The notes: a model not told the origin generated them from the letters alone. DNA of 64,000 nucleotides from Sandarakinorhabdus glacialis (GCF_014643455.1 NZ_BMJM01000011.1:28405-92404); one strand, 5' to 3'. Positions 9,576-18,693 are shown, numbered from the stretch's first letter. A program made the numbers and translations.

Positions 9576-9783
9576 CGACGACAGCGAGAGCCATCGCGGT
9601 CATGCCGGGCATTCCGGCAGCGGCGAGAGCCACTTCACGGTGCATGCGACGGCGGCGGCATTTGCCGGGCTGTCACGGGTGGCGCGGCAGCGGCTGGTTT
9701 ATGCAGCGCTGGGGGATTTGATCGCGCCCGACCGGGTGCATGCGTTGATCATCAAGGCGTCGGCGCCGGGCGAGGGTGGTTGA
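9505..9783 (+). CDS. bolA: BolA-family protein
   Basis: Protein of 92 residues, typical for BolA. It contains [16 protein letters not shown] and GESHFTVHATAAAFAGLSRV, with the conserved histidine region, and the helix RVARQRLVYAALGDLI followed by VHALIIKASAP, the variant helix-turn-helix of the family. BolA proteins work with monothiol glutaredoxins in iron-sulfur cluster and iron homeostasis. A GAAAGGG site precedes the ATG. Being divergent from the J-domain/cobS/cobT genes is the usual alphaproteobacterial arrangement. Confidence 0.95.
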   Translation: MGVVAGEIETRLRAALALDALEIIDDSESHRGHAGHSGSGESHFTVHATAAAFAGLSRVARQRLVYAALGDLIAPDRVHALIIKASAPGEGG

Positions 9784-9794
9784 TGCGAGATCGG

Positions 9795-9823
9795 TTGAGA
9801 ATCCGCAGCAAAGTTGTTACCGC
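9795..9823 (+). promoter_or_regulatory. possible promoter of tRNA-Thr
   Basis: TTGAGA (9795-9800), 17-base spacer, TACCGC (9818-9823). The expected transcription start falls two or so bases before the mature tRNA 5' end. The -10 box is weak. Confidence 0.4.
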
Positions 9824-9831
9824 GGGGCAGC

Positions 9832-9907
9832 GCCGGTTTAGCTCAGTTGGTAGAGCGCCAGTTTTGTAAACTGGATGTCGCGGGTTCGATTCCTGCAACC
9901 GGCACCA
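9832..9907 (+). tRNA. tRNA-Thr (anticodon UGU)
   Basis: Acceptor stem GCCGGTT (9832-9838) pairs with AACCGGC (9897-9903); D arm GCTC...GAGC; anticodon stem CCAGT/ACTGG around loop TTTGTAA, giving anticodon UGU (threonine, ACA); T arm GCGGG TTCGATT CCTGC. The discriminator A and CCA are encoded (9904-9907). Confidence 0.97.
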
Positions 9908-9908
9908 T

Positions 9909-10562
9909 TCATCCTTTCCTCGCGATGGGTTCGCGGACAAGTCCGACCGCTTCACGGACCAACCCGATGCGGTCCTGGCCGAAATACATGTCGGTGCCGC
10001 CGATGTAGAAGGTCGGCGTGCCGAAGCCGCCGCGGGCGATGATTTCGTCGGTGTTGGCGCGCAGGCGGGCCTTGAGCTCGGGCGAGTCGGCGGCTTCGAG
10101 GGTGGCCGCAGCGTCGAGATCGGCGGCGGCGCAGGCTTCGGCGAGCACATCGGGCTGGCTGATGTCGCGATCCTCGCTCCAGTAGAGCTGGAAGACGCGG
10201 CGGGTGAAGGGTTCGAGGACGCCGGCGTCGTCCGCCAGGATGCAGGCGCGCATGGCGCGGGCCGAATTGACCGGGAAAATGCTGGGCGGAAACTTTATGG
10301 CGAGGCCGGAGCGGGCAATCCAGTCGTTGAGGTCCTTCCAGAAGTAGCGGGTCTTGGGGTTGGCGGCGGCGGCGCGCATCTCGTAGACGGATTTGTTGAC
10401 GGTGTTGAAGACGCCGCCGACGAGGAAGGGGCGGTAAGCGATGGTGAAGCCGTCCTCGCGCGCGGCGGCGACCAGCGCTTCGAAGCCCATATACGTCCAG
10501 GGGCTGCTGCAATCGAAGAAGAACTCAACCTTGGGTGGGCCAACCTGCGGCATCGTCGTCAC
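9909..10562 (-). CDS. DsbA-fold 2-hydroxychromene-2-carboxylate isomerase-like protein
   Basis: Protein of 217 residues of the thioredoxin-fold DsbA/kappa-GST group. The active-site stretch FFFDCSSPWTYMGFEAL (residues about 14-30) has the SPWTY pattern of hydroxychromene carboxylate isomerases, where a serine replaces the redox cysteine pair. The C-terminal ARGGFGTPTFYIGGTDMYFGQDR is the usual cis-Pro region plus G-x-x-x-FGQDR ending. These enzymes use glutathione in aromatic degradation, but many paralogues have no known substrate; nothing nearby points to naphthalene breakdown. It ends one base after the tRNA gene, on the opposite strand. Confidence 0.88.
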   Translation of the reverse strand: MTTMPQVGPPKVEFFFDCSSPWTYMGFEALVAAAREDGFTIAYRPFLVGGVFNTVNKSVYEMRAAAANPKTRYFWKDLNDWIARSGLAIKFPPSIFPVNSARAMRACILADDAGVLEPFTRRVFQLYWSEDRDISQPDVLAEACAAADLDAAATLEAADSPELKARLRANTDEIIARGGFGTPTFYIGGTDMYFGQDRIGLVREAVGLVREPIARKG

Positions 10563-10624
10563 TCCCCTGTAGCGCGCCGCATACTGGGCATTGTGGTGCG
10601 CCGTTACCGCGTTACCATGGCAGG

Positions 10625-12238
10625 ATGAGATATCAGACCAAAGCCGGAATTTTGCGGACCGCGATGTTGCCGATCGCGGTGTTGTTGATGGCCGCGACGA
10701 CGACTGCCACGACGACCGGGACGACGACCGTTCCCGGGCAGGTCCCGGCGACCGAACCGCGGAGTTTCGACGAGAATATTTCCGGTGCGGCGATCCTCGT
10801 TGATGCCGGCAAGGCGGAGGCGGCGCTGGTGCTTCTCGATTCGATGCTGGGGCAGACCGACCTGCCGATCGAGAAGGGCAAGATCGAGGGGCTGCGCAGC
10901 TTTGCGCTGGCGCGCCTGAACCGGATTCCCGAAGCGCGCAAGGCGATCGAGGCGGCGGTGGCCAGCAGCCCGGCCCCGACGATGCTGTTGCTGCGGCAGC
11001 TGTTCCTGTTGCGAGCCTTCAACGGCGATGCACCGGGCGCATCGGAGACGTTGCAGCTGATCGCCGCCACCGATCCCGAGGGCCTGTCGGAACTGCCGAC
11101 CGAGATTGTCAGCGGGGTCATCGGGGCCGTGGCGAAGGATCCGGTGCGGTCGTTCGAGGTCGATTATTCGCTGGTGCAGGCCAATTGGCTGCCCGACGAC
11201 GCCACCATATCGTCGCTCGACCAGTTGCGGTTGCGGTTGGTCGTCGAACTGGTCAAGCGCGAGCGCGTCGACGATGCACGGGCGATCCTGGCCGATGTGC
11301 TCAACCCGATTATCCTGGTCCGGATCGGCATCGACAAACGATTGCAGGCCTTGTGGCCCGAGGTCGAGACGCGGCTGGGGCCCGGCGCGGATATCGCCGA
11401 TGCGGTGTTCGTTGCCGCGGCCAAGGCGAGGTACGATGCGGCGCAGAAGCCCGCGGCGCCGCCAGCGCAGCGGCAGCCGCAGGCCCTGGTGCAGGCCCCG
11501 CTACAGGCGCCGCCACAAGCGTTGATTGCCCGGCTGGGTTATGCCGAAGCGCTCAATATCGCGTCGCGCGAGCCCGAGGCGCTGGCCTTGCTGTCGGACG
11601 TGGTGAAGACGCCGGCGGAACTGGCGGCGCTCAACGATCGTGAAATCTGGCTGGTGAACCTGCAGGCGGCGCTGCTGGGTGATACCGGCAAGGTCGACGA
11701 GGCGCTGGCGCGCTACGATGCGCTCAATGCGGCGCCGATCGAGGGTCGGCCGGGGCTGATCGGCACGATCATCAACCAGGGGCTGTTTGCACAAGGCGCC
11801 GGACGCGCCGAAAAAGCGCTGGCGGTGGCAGACATGGCGGACAGCAAGGGGCCGTTCGCCAATGAATTTGCGCGGGCTTACACGGCGCAGGTGCGGGCTT
11901 GTGCGCTGCGGCAGTTGGGCAAGCCGGCCGAGGCGAACGCAGCCGTCGCGGCGTTAGCGGCCAAGCCGGAGATCAACGATAGCGCCTATATCTCGGCAAT
12001 GATCTGTCTCGACCGCATGGACGACGCGGCGGCAGCGGTGGTGCAGCAGCTGGCCAGCGAGGACGGCCGCAACGAGATGCTGTTTGAACTGCAGCCGTTC
12101 CTGATCAACGATCGGCCGGGAGCGAACGACCCGAAGCAACGCGCCGGGATGCGGGCGTTGAAGGCGCGGACGGATGTGAAGGCGGCGTTTGCCAAGGTAG
12201 GGCGTGACTTGCCGGCTCGGGTTTCGCCGCCTCGGTAG
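10625..12238 (+). CDS. secreted helical-repeat protein of unknown function
   Basis: Protein of 537 residues. The N-terminus (MRYQTKAGILRTAMLPIAVL then LMAATTTATTT) looks like a signal peptide or membrane anchor followed by a Thr-rich linker. The rest is Ala/Leu/Asp-rich with repeated helical pairs (AAILVDAGKAEAALVLLDSM, IPEARKAIEAAVASSPAPTM, TGKVDEALARYDALNAAPIE), the look of diverged TPR units. A Pro/Gln/Ala-rich break (about residues 278-298) separates two helical parts. No catalytic motif is visible. Similar exported TPR-like proteins are common in sphingomonads. The ATG at 10625 is chosen because it begins the signal sequence. Confidence 0.75.
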   Translation: MRYQTKAGILRTAMLPIAVLLMAATTTATTTGTTTVPGQVPATEPRSFDENISGAAILVDAGKAEAALVLLDSMLGQTDLPIEKGKIEGLRSFALARLNRIPEARKAIEAAVASSPAPTMLLLRQLFLLRAFNGDAPGASETLQLIAATDPEGLSELPTEIVSGVIGAVAKDPVRSFEVDYSLVQANWLPDDATISSLDQLRLRLVVELVKRERVDDARAILADVLNPIILVRIGIDKRLQALWPEVETRLGPGADIADAVFVAAAKARYDAAQKPAAPPAQRQPQALVQAPLQAPPQALIARLGYAEALNIASREPEALALLSDVVKTPAELAALNDREIWLVNLQAALLGDTGKVDEALARYDALNAAPIEGRPGLIGTIINQGLFAQGAGRAEKALAVADMADSKGPFANEFARAYTAQVRACALRQLGKPAEANAAVAALAAKPEINDSAYISAMICLDRMDDAAAAVVQQLASEDGRNEMLFELQPFLINDRPGANDPKQRAGMRALKARTDVKAAFAKVGRDLPARVSPPR

Positions 12239-12270
12239 GGAGTGACAGGGACCCCAAATTTAGGATTGTT

Positions 12271-12945
12271 ATGAAATTGCCCATCGTTGAGGTGCCGACT
12301 GTCGCGATCGCCGGGAGCAGGGAACGGTTCGCGGTGCGGCGGATATTTTGTGTCGGGCAGAATTATGCCGATCATGCGCGCGAGATGGGGTCGGATCCGG
12401 ATCGGCAGGCGCCGTTTTTCTTCAGCAAGCCGGCTGACGCTGTGGTGGCGGACGGCGCGGTGTTGGCGTTTCCTCCGCGGACTGCTGACCTGCATCATGA
12501 AGTCGAGCTGGTCGTGGCGCTGGGAAGTTGCGGGGCGAATGTCGGGGTCGACGAGGCCGAGAAGCTGATCTTCGGCTTTGGGGTGGGCATCGACCTGACC
12601 CGGCGGGATTTGCAGGCCGAGGCGAAAAAGGCCGGGCGGCCGTGGGACATGGCGAAGGGGTTCGACCAGTCGGCGCCGCTCGGGGACCTGGTGATGGGGG
12701 TGCCGCCGGCTGGTGGGGCGATCGAACTGTGGGTTGATGGTGAGGTTCGGCAGCGGGGCGATCTGGGGCAGATGATCTGGAATGTCGCCGAGGTGATCGC
12801 GGAATTGTCGGCGTTCGTGACGCTGCGGGGTGGAGATCTGATTTACACGGGAACGCCGGCTGGGGTTGGGCCGATCTTGCCTGGGCAGGTTGTGCGGGCG
12901 GCGATTGCGGGGGCGGGGGTGGTCGAGGTGCGGTTTTTGGGGTGA
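12271..12945 (+). CDS. fumarylacetoacetate hydrolase (FAH) family protein
   Basis: Protein of 224 residues, the size of single-domain FAH-family hydrolases/decarboxylases (like 2-hydroxyhepta-diene-dioate isomerases, acylpyruvases, oxaloacetate decarboxylases). Visible are FCVGQNYADHAREMG (27-40), metal ligands in HHEVELVV (Glu77, Glu79) and GVGIDLTRRDLQ (Asp108), the KGFDQSAP motif near residue 130 and the terminal GDLIYTGTPAGVGP. The divalent-metal centre is intact. The precise substrate is not evident; an acylpyruvase role is the commonest for this short form. Confidence 0.9.
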   Translation: MKLPIVEVPTVAIAGSRERFAVRRIFCVGQNYADHAREMGSDPDRQAPFFFSKPADAVVADGAVLAFPPRTADLHHEVELVVALGSCGANVGVDEAEKLIFGFGVGIDLTRRDLQAEAKKAGRPWDMAKGFDQSAPLGDLVMGVPPAGGAIELWVDGEVRQRGDLGQMIWNVAEVIAELSAFVTLRGGDLIYTGTPAGVGPILPGQVVRAAIAGAGVVEVRFLG

Positions 12946-12962
12946 GTTTTTCGGGGAAGGCG

Positions 12963-13023
12963 AGACCCCTCTCCCCGCCGCGCTGGGGCGCGAGTCGCCC
13001 TCTCCCTCAAGGGGAGAGGGGAC
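12963..13023 (+). repeat. repeat related to B, with strong hairpin
   Basis: ACCCCTCTCCCC near the left end and CCCTCTCCC (12998-13006) / GGGAGAGGG (13012-13020) form GC-rich stems. It fills the gap between the convergent FAH gene and purB and may act as a bidirectional terminator. Confidence 0.65.
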
Positions 13024-13026
13024 GAG

Positions 13027-14325
13027 CTACGCGAAGACGCGGTTGAAGATCGTGTCGACGTGCTTGAGGTGGTAGCCGAGGTCGAACAGCGGTTCGAGCT
13101 GGGCGACGGGGAGCCAGGCGGTGACTTCGGGGTCGGCGATGAGCAGGTCGAAGAGCTGGAGCTGGCCGTCGGATTCCCAGACTTTCATGGCGTTGCGCTG
13201 GACGAGGCGATAGCTGTCCTCGCGGCTGGCGCCGGCCTGGGTGAGGGCGAGCAGGATGCGCTGGCTGTGGATGAGGCCGCCCATCTTGTTGAGGTTCTTG
13301 AGCATGCGATCGGGGTAGATCAGCAGCTTGTCGATGACGCCGGTGAGGCGGTGGAGGGCGAAATCGAGGGTGATCGTGCTGTCGGGGCCGATCATGCGCT
13401 CAACCGACGAATGGCTGATGTCGCGTTCGTGCCAGAGCGCGACATTCTCGAGCGCCGGGGTGACGTAACCGCGAACGAGGCGCGCTAGCCCGGTGAGGTT
13501 CTCGGTGAGCACCGGGTTGCGCTTGTGCGGCATGGCGCTGCTGCCCTTTTGGCCGGGAGCGAAATATTCCTCGGCTTCGAGGACTTCGGTGCGCTGGAGG
13601 TGGCGGATTTCGGTGGCGAGACGCTCGACCGAGCCGGCGACGACGCCGAGGGTGGCGAAGAACATGGCGTGGCGATCGCGGGGGATGACCTGCGTCGAGA
13701 CGGGCTCGATGGTCAGGTGCATCGCCTTGGCGACATGGGCTTCGACGGCGGGATCGATGTTGGCGAAGGTGCCGACGGCGCCTGAAATCGCGCAGGTGGC
13801 GATTTCTTCACGTGCAGCCACGAGACGCGCACGGCAGCGCACGAACTCGGCATAGGCTTGCGCAAGCTTGAGGCCGAAAGTCGTCGGTTCGGCGTGGATG
13901 CCGTGGCTGCGGCCCATGGTGGGCGTGTCCTTGTGCTCATAGGCGCGGCGCTTGATGGCGGCGAGGAGCGCATCGGTGTCGGCGATGAGGATGTCGGCGG
14001 CGCGGGCGAGTTGCACCGACAGGCAGGTGTCGAGGACGTCGGAGCTGGTCATGCCCTGGTGGACGAAGCGGGCCTCGGGGCCGACGTGCTCGGCGAGGTT
14101 GGTCAGGAAGGCGATGACGTCGTGGCGGGTTTCGCGCTCGATCTCGTCGATGCGGGCGACTTCGAACTTGCCGCGTTCCCAGACGGCTTTGGCAGCGTCG
14201 GCGGGGACGACGCCGAGGGTGACGAGCGCATCCATGGCGTGCGCCTCGATCTCGAACCAGATCTGGTAGCGGGCTTCGGGTTCCCAGATGGCGACCATCT
14301 CGGGGCGGGAATAGCGGGGGATCAT
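13027..14325 (-). CDS. purB: adenylosuccinate lyase
   Basis: Protein of 432 residues of the fumarase/aspartase superfamily. It catalyses two purine steps: SAICAR to AICAR and adenylosuccinate to AMP, both releasing fumarate. The superfamily signature GSSAMPHKRNP is near residues 258-268; TSSDVLDT and SHGIHAEPTTFGLK (catalytic His region) are also intact. Starts MIPRYSRPEMVAIWEPEARY, the usual PurB opening. Length matches the short bacterial PurB type. It is a single-gene unit, divergent from priA with a repeat of family A between them. Confidence 0.97.
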   Translation of the reverse strand: MIPRYSRPEMVAIWEPEARYQIWFEIEAHAMDALVTLGVVPADAAKAVWERGKFEVARIDEIERETRHDVIAFLTNLAEHVGPEARFVHQGMTSSDVLDTCLSVQLARAADILIADTDALLAAIKRRAYEHKDTPTMGRSHGIHAEPTTFGLKLAQAYAEFVRCRARLVAAREEIATCAISGAVGTFANIDPAVEAHVAKAMHLTIEPVSTQVIPRDRHAMFFATLGVVAGSVERLATEIRHLQRTEVLEAEEYFAPGQKGSSAMPHKRNPVLTENLTGLARLVRGYVTPALENVALWHERDISHSSVERMIGPDSTITLDFALHRLTGVIDKLLIYPDRMLKNLNKMGGLIHSQRILLALTQAGASREDSYRLVQRNAMKVWESDGQLQLFDLLIADPEVTAWLPVAQLEPLFDLGYHLKHVDTIFNRVFA

Positions 14326-14413
14326 GGGAGGGCTCCGTTGTTGGGCCGGGGGTTAGCACGGGGTTGGAATGTGGGGAAGGCGGGCGGAATCAGGAAAGGG
14401 GGAAGGAAGGAAG

Positions 14414-14456
14414 GGACCCGCCCCCGACCCCTCCCTTGAAGAAGGGAGGGGGGAAG
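14414..14456 (+). repeat. intergenic repeat A, copy 1
   Basis: GACCCGCCCCCGACCCCTCC then CTTGAAGAAGGGAGGGG; stem CCCCTCCCTT (14428-14437) / AAGGGAGGGG (14442-14451). Preceded by a short GGAAGGAAGGAAGG run (14400-14414). Lies in the divergent purB-priA promoter region. Confidence 0.85.
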
Positions 14457-14502
14457 TGAGGTGGGCATTCCATTGCAAGGGGGGAGGCACTAACTGCGGG
14501 TA

Positions 14503-16674
14503 GTGACTTCTCCCGCCTCCGTTCGTGTCGTCGTGTTCCAGCATGGGTTGGGGGCGCTGGATTATGCTGTGCCGGCGGGATTGACGCTGGCGCCGGGGGA
14601 TGCGGTTTCGGTGCCGCTGGGGCCGCGGGTGATCAGCGGCGTGGTGTGGGACGAGGGGCGGCTGGAGGGGCGCGAGGTCGAGGCGAAGCGGTTGCGGCCT
14701 GTCGCGGGCAAGCTGGATATTCCGCCGTTGTCCGCGCCGATGCGGCGGCTTTGCGAGTGGGTGGCGGACTATTATCTGGCTTCGCTGGCGGGGGTGATCC
14801 GGATGGTTTGGCCTTCGGTGGCGTTCCTCGGCGAGCGCGAGATTGTTGAATATCGATTGGGGGGGCAGTTGCCGGGGCGGATGACGCCAGCGCGGTTGCA
14901 GGCGGTCGAGAGGTTGGAGGGGCGGCAGGGGATCGTGCGCGACCTGGCGCGGATGGCGGATGTGTCGGAGGCGGTCGTGCGCGGGCTGGTGACGGCGGGG
15001 ACGCTGGTGGCCGAGGTCGTGGGGGCGGATGGGGCGTTGGCGCAGCCGGATGCGGGATTTGCGCCGCCGGTGCTCGAGGCGGCGCAGGCCGAGGTTGCCG
15101 GCGAGATGGCGGCGGCGGTTGGAGCGGGAGGCTTTGCGCCGTATCTGCTCGAGGGGGTGACCGGGTCGGGCAAGACCGAGGTGTATTTCGAGGCGGTGGC
15201 GGCGGCTTTGGAGGCTGGTGGGCAGGCGCTCGTGCTGGTGCCGGAGATTGCGTTGACGGCGCCTTGGCTGGCGCGGTTCGCGGCGCGGTTCGGGTGTGCG
15301 CCGGTGTCGTGGCATTCGGATTTGAAGGCGAGCGAGCGGCGGGCGGCGTGGGCGGCGGTGGCGGATGGGCGGGCAAAGGTTGTGGTCGGGGCGCGGTCGG
15401 CGCTGTTCCTGCCGTTCAAGGACTTGCGGGTGACGATCGTCGACGAGGCGCACGAAACGAGTTTCAAGCAGGAAGAGGGCGTACATTATCATGCCCGGGA
15501 CGTCGCGGTGATGCGGGCGCGCGAGGAGGATGCGGTCGTGATCCTCGCAACGGCGACGCCGGCGATCGAGACGCAGGTGCAGGCGGCGAAAGGCACGTAT
15601 CGGCATTTGCAGCTGCCGGCGCGGTTCGGGGGGGCGCAGATGCCCGATATCTCGGCGGTCGATTTGCGGCGCTATCCGCCGGCGCGGGGGCATTGGTTGA
15701 GTCCGCCGCTGGCGGCTGCGGTGACGGCAACACTGGGACGGGGGGAACAGGCGCTGCTGTTCCTCAATCGCCGGGGTTATGCGCCGCTGACTTTGTGCCG
15801 GCACTGCGGCGAGCGGATCCAGTGTCCGAATTGCACGGCGTGGATGGTCGAGCATCGGCTGTCGAAGCGGCTGGCGTGCCATCATTGCGGGCACCAGACG
15901 CCGGTGCCGCCGCGGTGCCCCGAGTGCGGCGAGGCGGATTCGCTGGTGGCGTGCGGACCGGGGGTCGAGCGGATCGCCGAGGAGGTCGGGCGGGTGTGGC
16001 CCGAGGCGCGGGTGGCCATTGTGACGTCGGACACGGTCAATTCGCCGGCGCGGGCGGCGGAACTGGTGCGCGCGGTCGAGGCGAAGGAGATCGACGTGCT
16101 GATCGGCACGCAGATGGTGACCAAGGGTTATCATTTTCCCGAACTGACTTTGGTGGGCGTGGTCGATGCCGATCTGGGGCTGTCGGGGGGTGATCTGCGC
16201 GCCGGCGAACGGACATTCCAGCAGGTGGCGCAGGTGGCGGGGCGGGCCGGGCGCGGGGCCAAGCCTGGCAAGGTGTTGATCCAAACGCACCAGCCGCAGG
16301 CGCGGTTGATGCAGGCGTTGGTGGCGGGTGATCCGGCGGCGTTCTACGAGGCGGAGACCGAGGCGCGGCGGGACCTGGGGCTGCCGCCGTTCGGGCGGTT
16401 GGCGGCGATCATCGTGTCGAGCGAGGATGCGGCGGCGGCACTGGCGGCGGCGCGGGCGATCGGCGCTGCTGCCCCGCAGATGGAGGGATTGAGCGTGCTC
16501 GGGCCGGCGGCGGCGCCATTGGCGATGCTGCGCGGGCGGCACCGGCAGCGGTTGCTGGTACAGGCGCGGCGGAGCCTGGCATTGCAGCGGGTCTTGCGCG
16601 ACTGGCTGGGCGCGGTGGCGGTGCCCGGCAATGTGCGGGTGGTCGTGGATGTCGACCCTTATAGCTTCGTCTAA
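14503..16674 (+). CDS. priA: primosomal protein N' (replication restart helicase PriA)
   Basis: Protein of 723 residues. PriA binds forked DNA and reloads the replicative helicase. Walker A GVTGSGKTEVYFE near residues 218-230, DEAH-type box IVDEAHETSF near 312, and the zinc-binding region with CRHCGERIQCPNC and CHHCGHQTPVPPRCPECGE (about 430-480). Helicase motifs VVDADLGLSGGDLRAGERTF and QVAGRAGRG follow. The N-terminal DNA-binding domain begins VRVVVFQHGLGALDYAVPAG. GTG start at 14503; no strong ribosome site is visible. The short N-terminal region is typical of alphaproteobacterial PriA. Confidence 0.96.
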   Translation: MTSPASVRVVVFQHGLGALDYAVPAGLTLAPGDAVSVPLGPRVISGVVWDEGRLEGREVEAKRLRPVAGKLDIPPLSAPMRRLCEWVADYYLASLAGVIRMVWPSVAFLGEREIVEYRLGGQLPGRMTPARLQAVERLEGRQGIVRDLARMADVSEAVVRGLVTAGTLVAEVVGADGALAQPDAGFAPPVLEAAQAEVAGEMAAAVGAGGFAPYLLEGVTGSGKTEVYFEAVAAALEAGGQALVLVPEIALTAPWLARFAARFGCAPVSWHSDLKASERRAAWAAVADGRAKVVVGARSALFLPFKDLRVTIVDEAHETSFKQEEGVHYHARDVAVMRAREEDAVVILATATPAIETQVQAAKGTYRHLQLPARFGGAQMPDISAVDLRRYPPARGHWLSPPLAAAVTATLGRGEQALLFLNRRGYAPLTLCRHCGERIQCPNCTAWMVEHRLSKRLACHHCGHQTPVPPRCPECGEADSLVACGPGVERIAEEVGRVWPEARVAIVTSDTVNSPARAAELVRAVEAKEIDVLIGTQMVTKGYHFPELTLVGVVDADLGLSGGDLRAGERTFQQVAQVAGRAGRGAKPGKVLIQTHQPQARLMQALVAGDPAAFYEAETEARRDLGLPPFGRLAAIIVSSEDAAAALAAARAIGAAAPQMEGLSVLGPAAAPLAMLRGRHRQRLLVQARRSLALQRVLRDWLGAVAVPGNVRVVVDVDPYSFV

Positions 16675-16692
16675 GGCGCTGCTGTCACATGC

Positions 16693-16730
16693 GTTAACAT
16701 TTTCCGCATTTTCCGTTTTCGACGCTTTTT
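16693..16730 (+). repeat. AT-rich intergenic repeat D, copy 2
   Basis: GTTAACATTTTCCGCATTTT followed by CCGTTTTCGACGCTTTTT. Nearly the same as copies at 1637-1674 (opposite strand) and 32174-32212. Located between the convergent priA and DUF885 genes. Confidence 0.8.
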
Positions 16731-16802
16731 ACTCGCTTCATCGTATGGATCGAAGTGCGTTCAAAGAGCGATCGAGGGAACAGCCGATACGATAGCGCAA
16801 TC

Positions 16803-16823
16803 GGGCCCTGTAGGACAGGGCCC
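16803..16823. terminator. GC-rich hairpin between priA and DUF885 gene
   Basis: Perfect eight-base stem GGGCCCTG (16803-16810) / CAGGGCCC (16816-16823), loop TAGGA, between two convergent genes. No T run on either strand, so the role as terminator is only likely. Confidence 0.45.
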
Positions 16824-16849
16824 GGCTGCTGTGCGGCAAGGCGCTGCGG

Positions 16850-18691
16850 TCAGCTGCGCTCGATGCCGGCGACCATGCGGTCGACAACGCCGGGGAGGGC
16901 GTCGAGGGGGACGCCGCCGCTGCTGACGAGGGCGTCGTTGAAGTCGCGGACGTCCCATTTGGCGCCGAGGGCGGCCTTGGCTCGGGTGCGTTGCTTGATG
17001 ATCTCGTTGTGGCCGATCTTGTAGCCGCAGGCCTGGCCTGGGCTCGCACAATAACGATCGATTTCGGAGGTGACGGCACCGCGGTCGCGGCCGGTTTCGG
17101 CGGCCATGGTGTCGATGGCCTTGTCGCGGGTCCAGCGCATCGAATGCAGGCCGGTATCGACGATCAGGCGGACGGCGCGGAAACGTTGCGCCTGGAAATA
17201 GCCGAGGCGGCCGAAAGGATCGTTTTCATAGAGGCCGAGCTCGTCGACGAGTTGTTCGGCGTAGAGCGCCCAGCCTTCGGTGAAGGCGTTGAAGCCCATT
17301 AGCTGGGCCAGCGGCGAGACGATCTCGGGGTGTTCGGCAAGGAAGGCACCCTGCCAGGCGTGGCCGGGGACGGCCTCGTGCGCGGTCAGCGAGGCGAGCG
17401 TCCAGGTCGGCCATGACGTCATGCTCTTGAGGTTGATGTAGTAGATCGCCGGGCGTTTTCCGTCGGGGCTGGCGAAGTTCATGTAACCGAGCGCGGCGCC
17501 GTCCTGGATGTCGATGGGGACGCGCTTGACCTGGGTTTCAGCCTTCAGCCCGAGTTTGGATACACGCGGCAGCAACGGCCGGATGGCGTCGATATGGCCC
17601 TGGACGAGGCCGAGGATGGCGGCGCGGCCGGCATCGGTATCGGGGCGGATGAAGCGCGGATCGGTCGTCAGCGCGGCGGTGCGTTCGCCGACGCTGCCCT
17701 TGGTGAAGCCTTGCGAACGGAGGATCTTGTCCATCTCGGCCTCGATGGCGCGGTTTTGCTCCCAGCCGGTCTTGTGGATTTCCGCGGCGCTGAGGCTGGT
17801 CGTCGTCTGGCTTTTCAGCAGGAACTGGTAATAGGCTTCGCCATCGGAAAACTTCCAGACACCGGCGTCGGAATTCGCCTTGAGGCCCTTCAATGCGGCC
17901 ATCTGGCGATCGAGCGCGGGGTAGATCTGGCTTTCGACGGTTTTGGTGGCGCCGGCGCTGGGATCGGGCAGGCCGAGCTTTTTTGTGCGCGCGGCGATCG
18001 AGGTGACGAAGCGCGATTGGGCGGCCGGGACGCCGCGCATCTGGGCCTGTTGGCCAAGGATGTTCGAGATGATGAAATCGGGCGGGATGACGCCCTTGCC
18101 GGCGTCGGCGACGATGCGGCGGGTTTCCTCGTCGAGCATGCCGGCGACCTGGTTCAGTCGGCTGATATAGGCGGCAGCACCGGTGGCATTTTCGACGCGG
18201 TGGTAGGAATCGAGGAATTCGGCGGCCTGGTTGTAGGTGCCGTTCTGCTGGCTGACGACATAGGGCGTGCCGCCCGACGAGCTCGTGAAGCCGAACGGGA
18301 AGGCGGCGCCCTCGCCGGCGATGTTCATCGCCCAGGCGGCGGAGTCGTAATTGTTGATGTCGGAGCCTTGGAGCGAGGCGCGCGGGATGGCGGCGAGTTT
18401 GGTGCGGGCGTCGGCATAGACGCGGCGGTCTGCGGCCTCGCCGGCGGGGGTGATATCGGAAAAGCGGGTCGCGAGGACGGCGTTGGGACCGATGTCGGCA
18501 CCGAGCAGGGTCGCCTGTTCGGGCGAGCGCTGGAGGAGCGCCTCGGCGATGGACTTGAGGGTGGCGGCGAGTTGCGGGTTGCCGGCGGGGGTGGCGGTTG
18601 CGGCACGCGCAATTCCCGGGATGGCGATGAAGGCGGCAGCGGTGGCGGCGCCGCCGAGCAGGGCGCGGCGGGACGTCGAATATTCGAGCAT
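16850..18691 (-). CDS. DUF885 family metallopeptidase-like protein, exported
   Basis: Protein of 613 residues. The N-terminus STSRRALLGGAATAAAFIAI is a twin-arginine (Tat) signal, so the folded protein is exported to the periplasm. It belongs to the DUF885 family (PF05960), which carries a zinc-peptidase-like signature: LTAHEAVPGHAWQ (HExxxGH variant) near residue 440 and, downstream, FTEGWALYAEQL with the third ligand Glu. Family members are thought to be carboxypeptidase-like but most are uncharacterised. The gene starts two bases after the flippase gene and the two, with the flavin reductase, form one operon. Confidence 0.88.
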   Translation of the reverse strand: MLEYSTSRRALLGGAATAAAFIAIPGIARAATATPAGNPQLAATLKSIAEALLQRSPEQATLLGADIGPNAVLATRFSDITPAGEAADRRVYADARTKLAAIPRASLQGSDINNYDSAAWAMNIAGEGAAFPFGFTSSSGGTPYVVSQQNGTYNQAAEFLDSYHRVENATGAAAYISRLNQVAGMLDEETRRIVADAGKGVIPPDFIISNILGQQAQMRGVPAAQSRFVTSIAARTKKLGLPDPSAGATKTVESQIYPALDRQMAALKGLKANSDAGVWKFSDGEAYYQFLLKSQTTTSLSAAEIHKTGWEQNRAIEAEMDKILRSQGFTKGSVGERTAALTTDPRFIRPDTDAGRAAILGLVQGHIDAIRPLLPRVSKLGLKAETQVKRVPIDIQDGAALGYMNFASPDGKRPAIYYINLKSMTSWPTWTLASLTAHEAVPGHAWQGAFLAEHPEIVSPLAQLMGFNAFTEGWALYAEQLVDELGLYENDPFGRLGYFQAQRFRAVRLIVDTGLHSMRWTRDKAIDTMAAETGRDRGAVTSEIDRYCASPGQACGYKIGHNEIIKQRTRAKAALGAKWDVRDFNDALVSSGGVPLDALPGVVDRMVAGIERS

Positions 18692-18693
18692 GG

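Noticed and set aside
14353..16542. Minus-strand open frame of over 700 codons opposite priA, rich in Arg, Pro and His
   Set aside because: It is the shadow of the strong GC-codon bias of priA; composition is not protein-like and priA has intact motifs.
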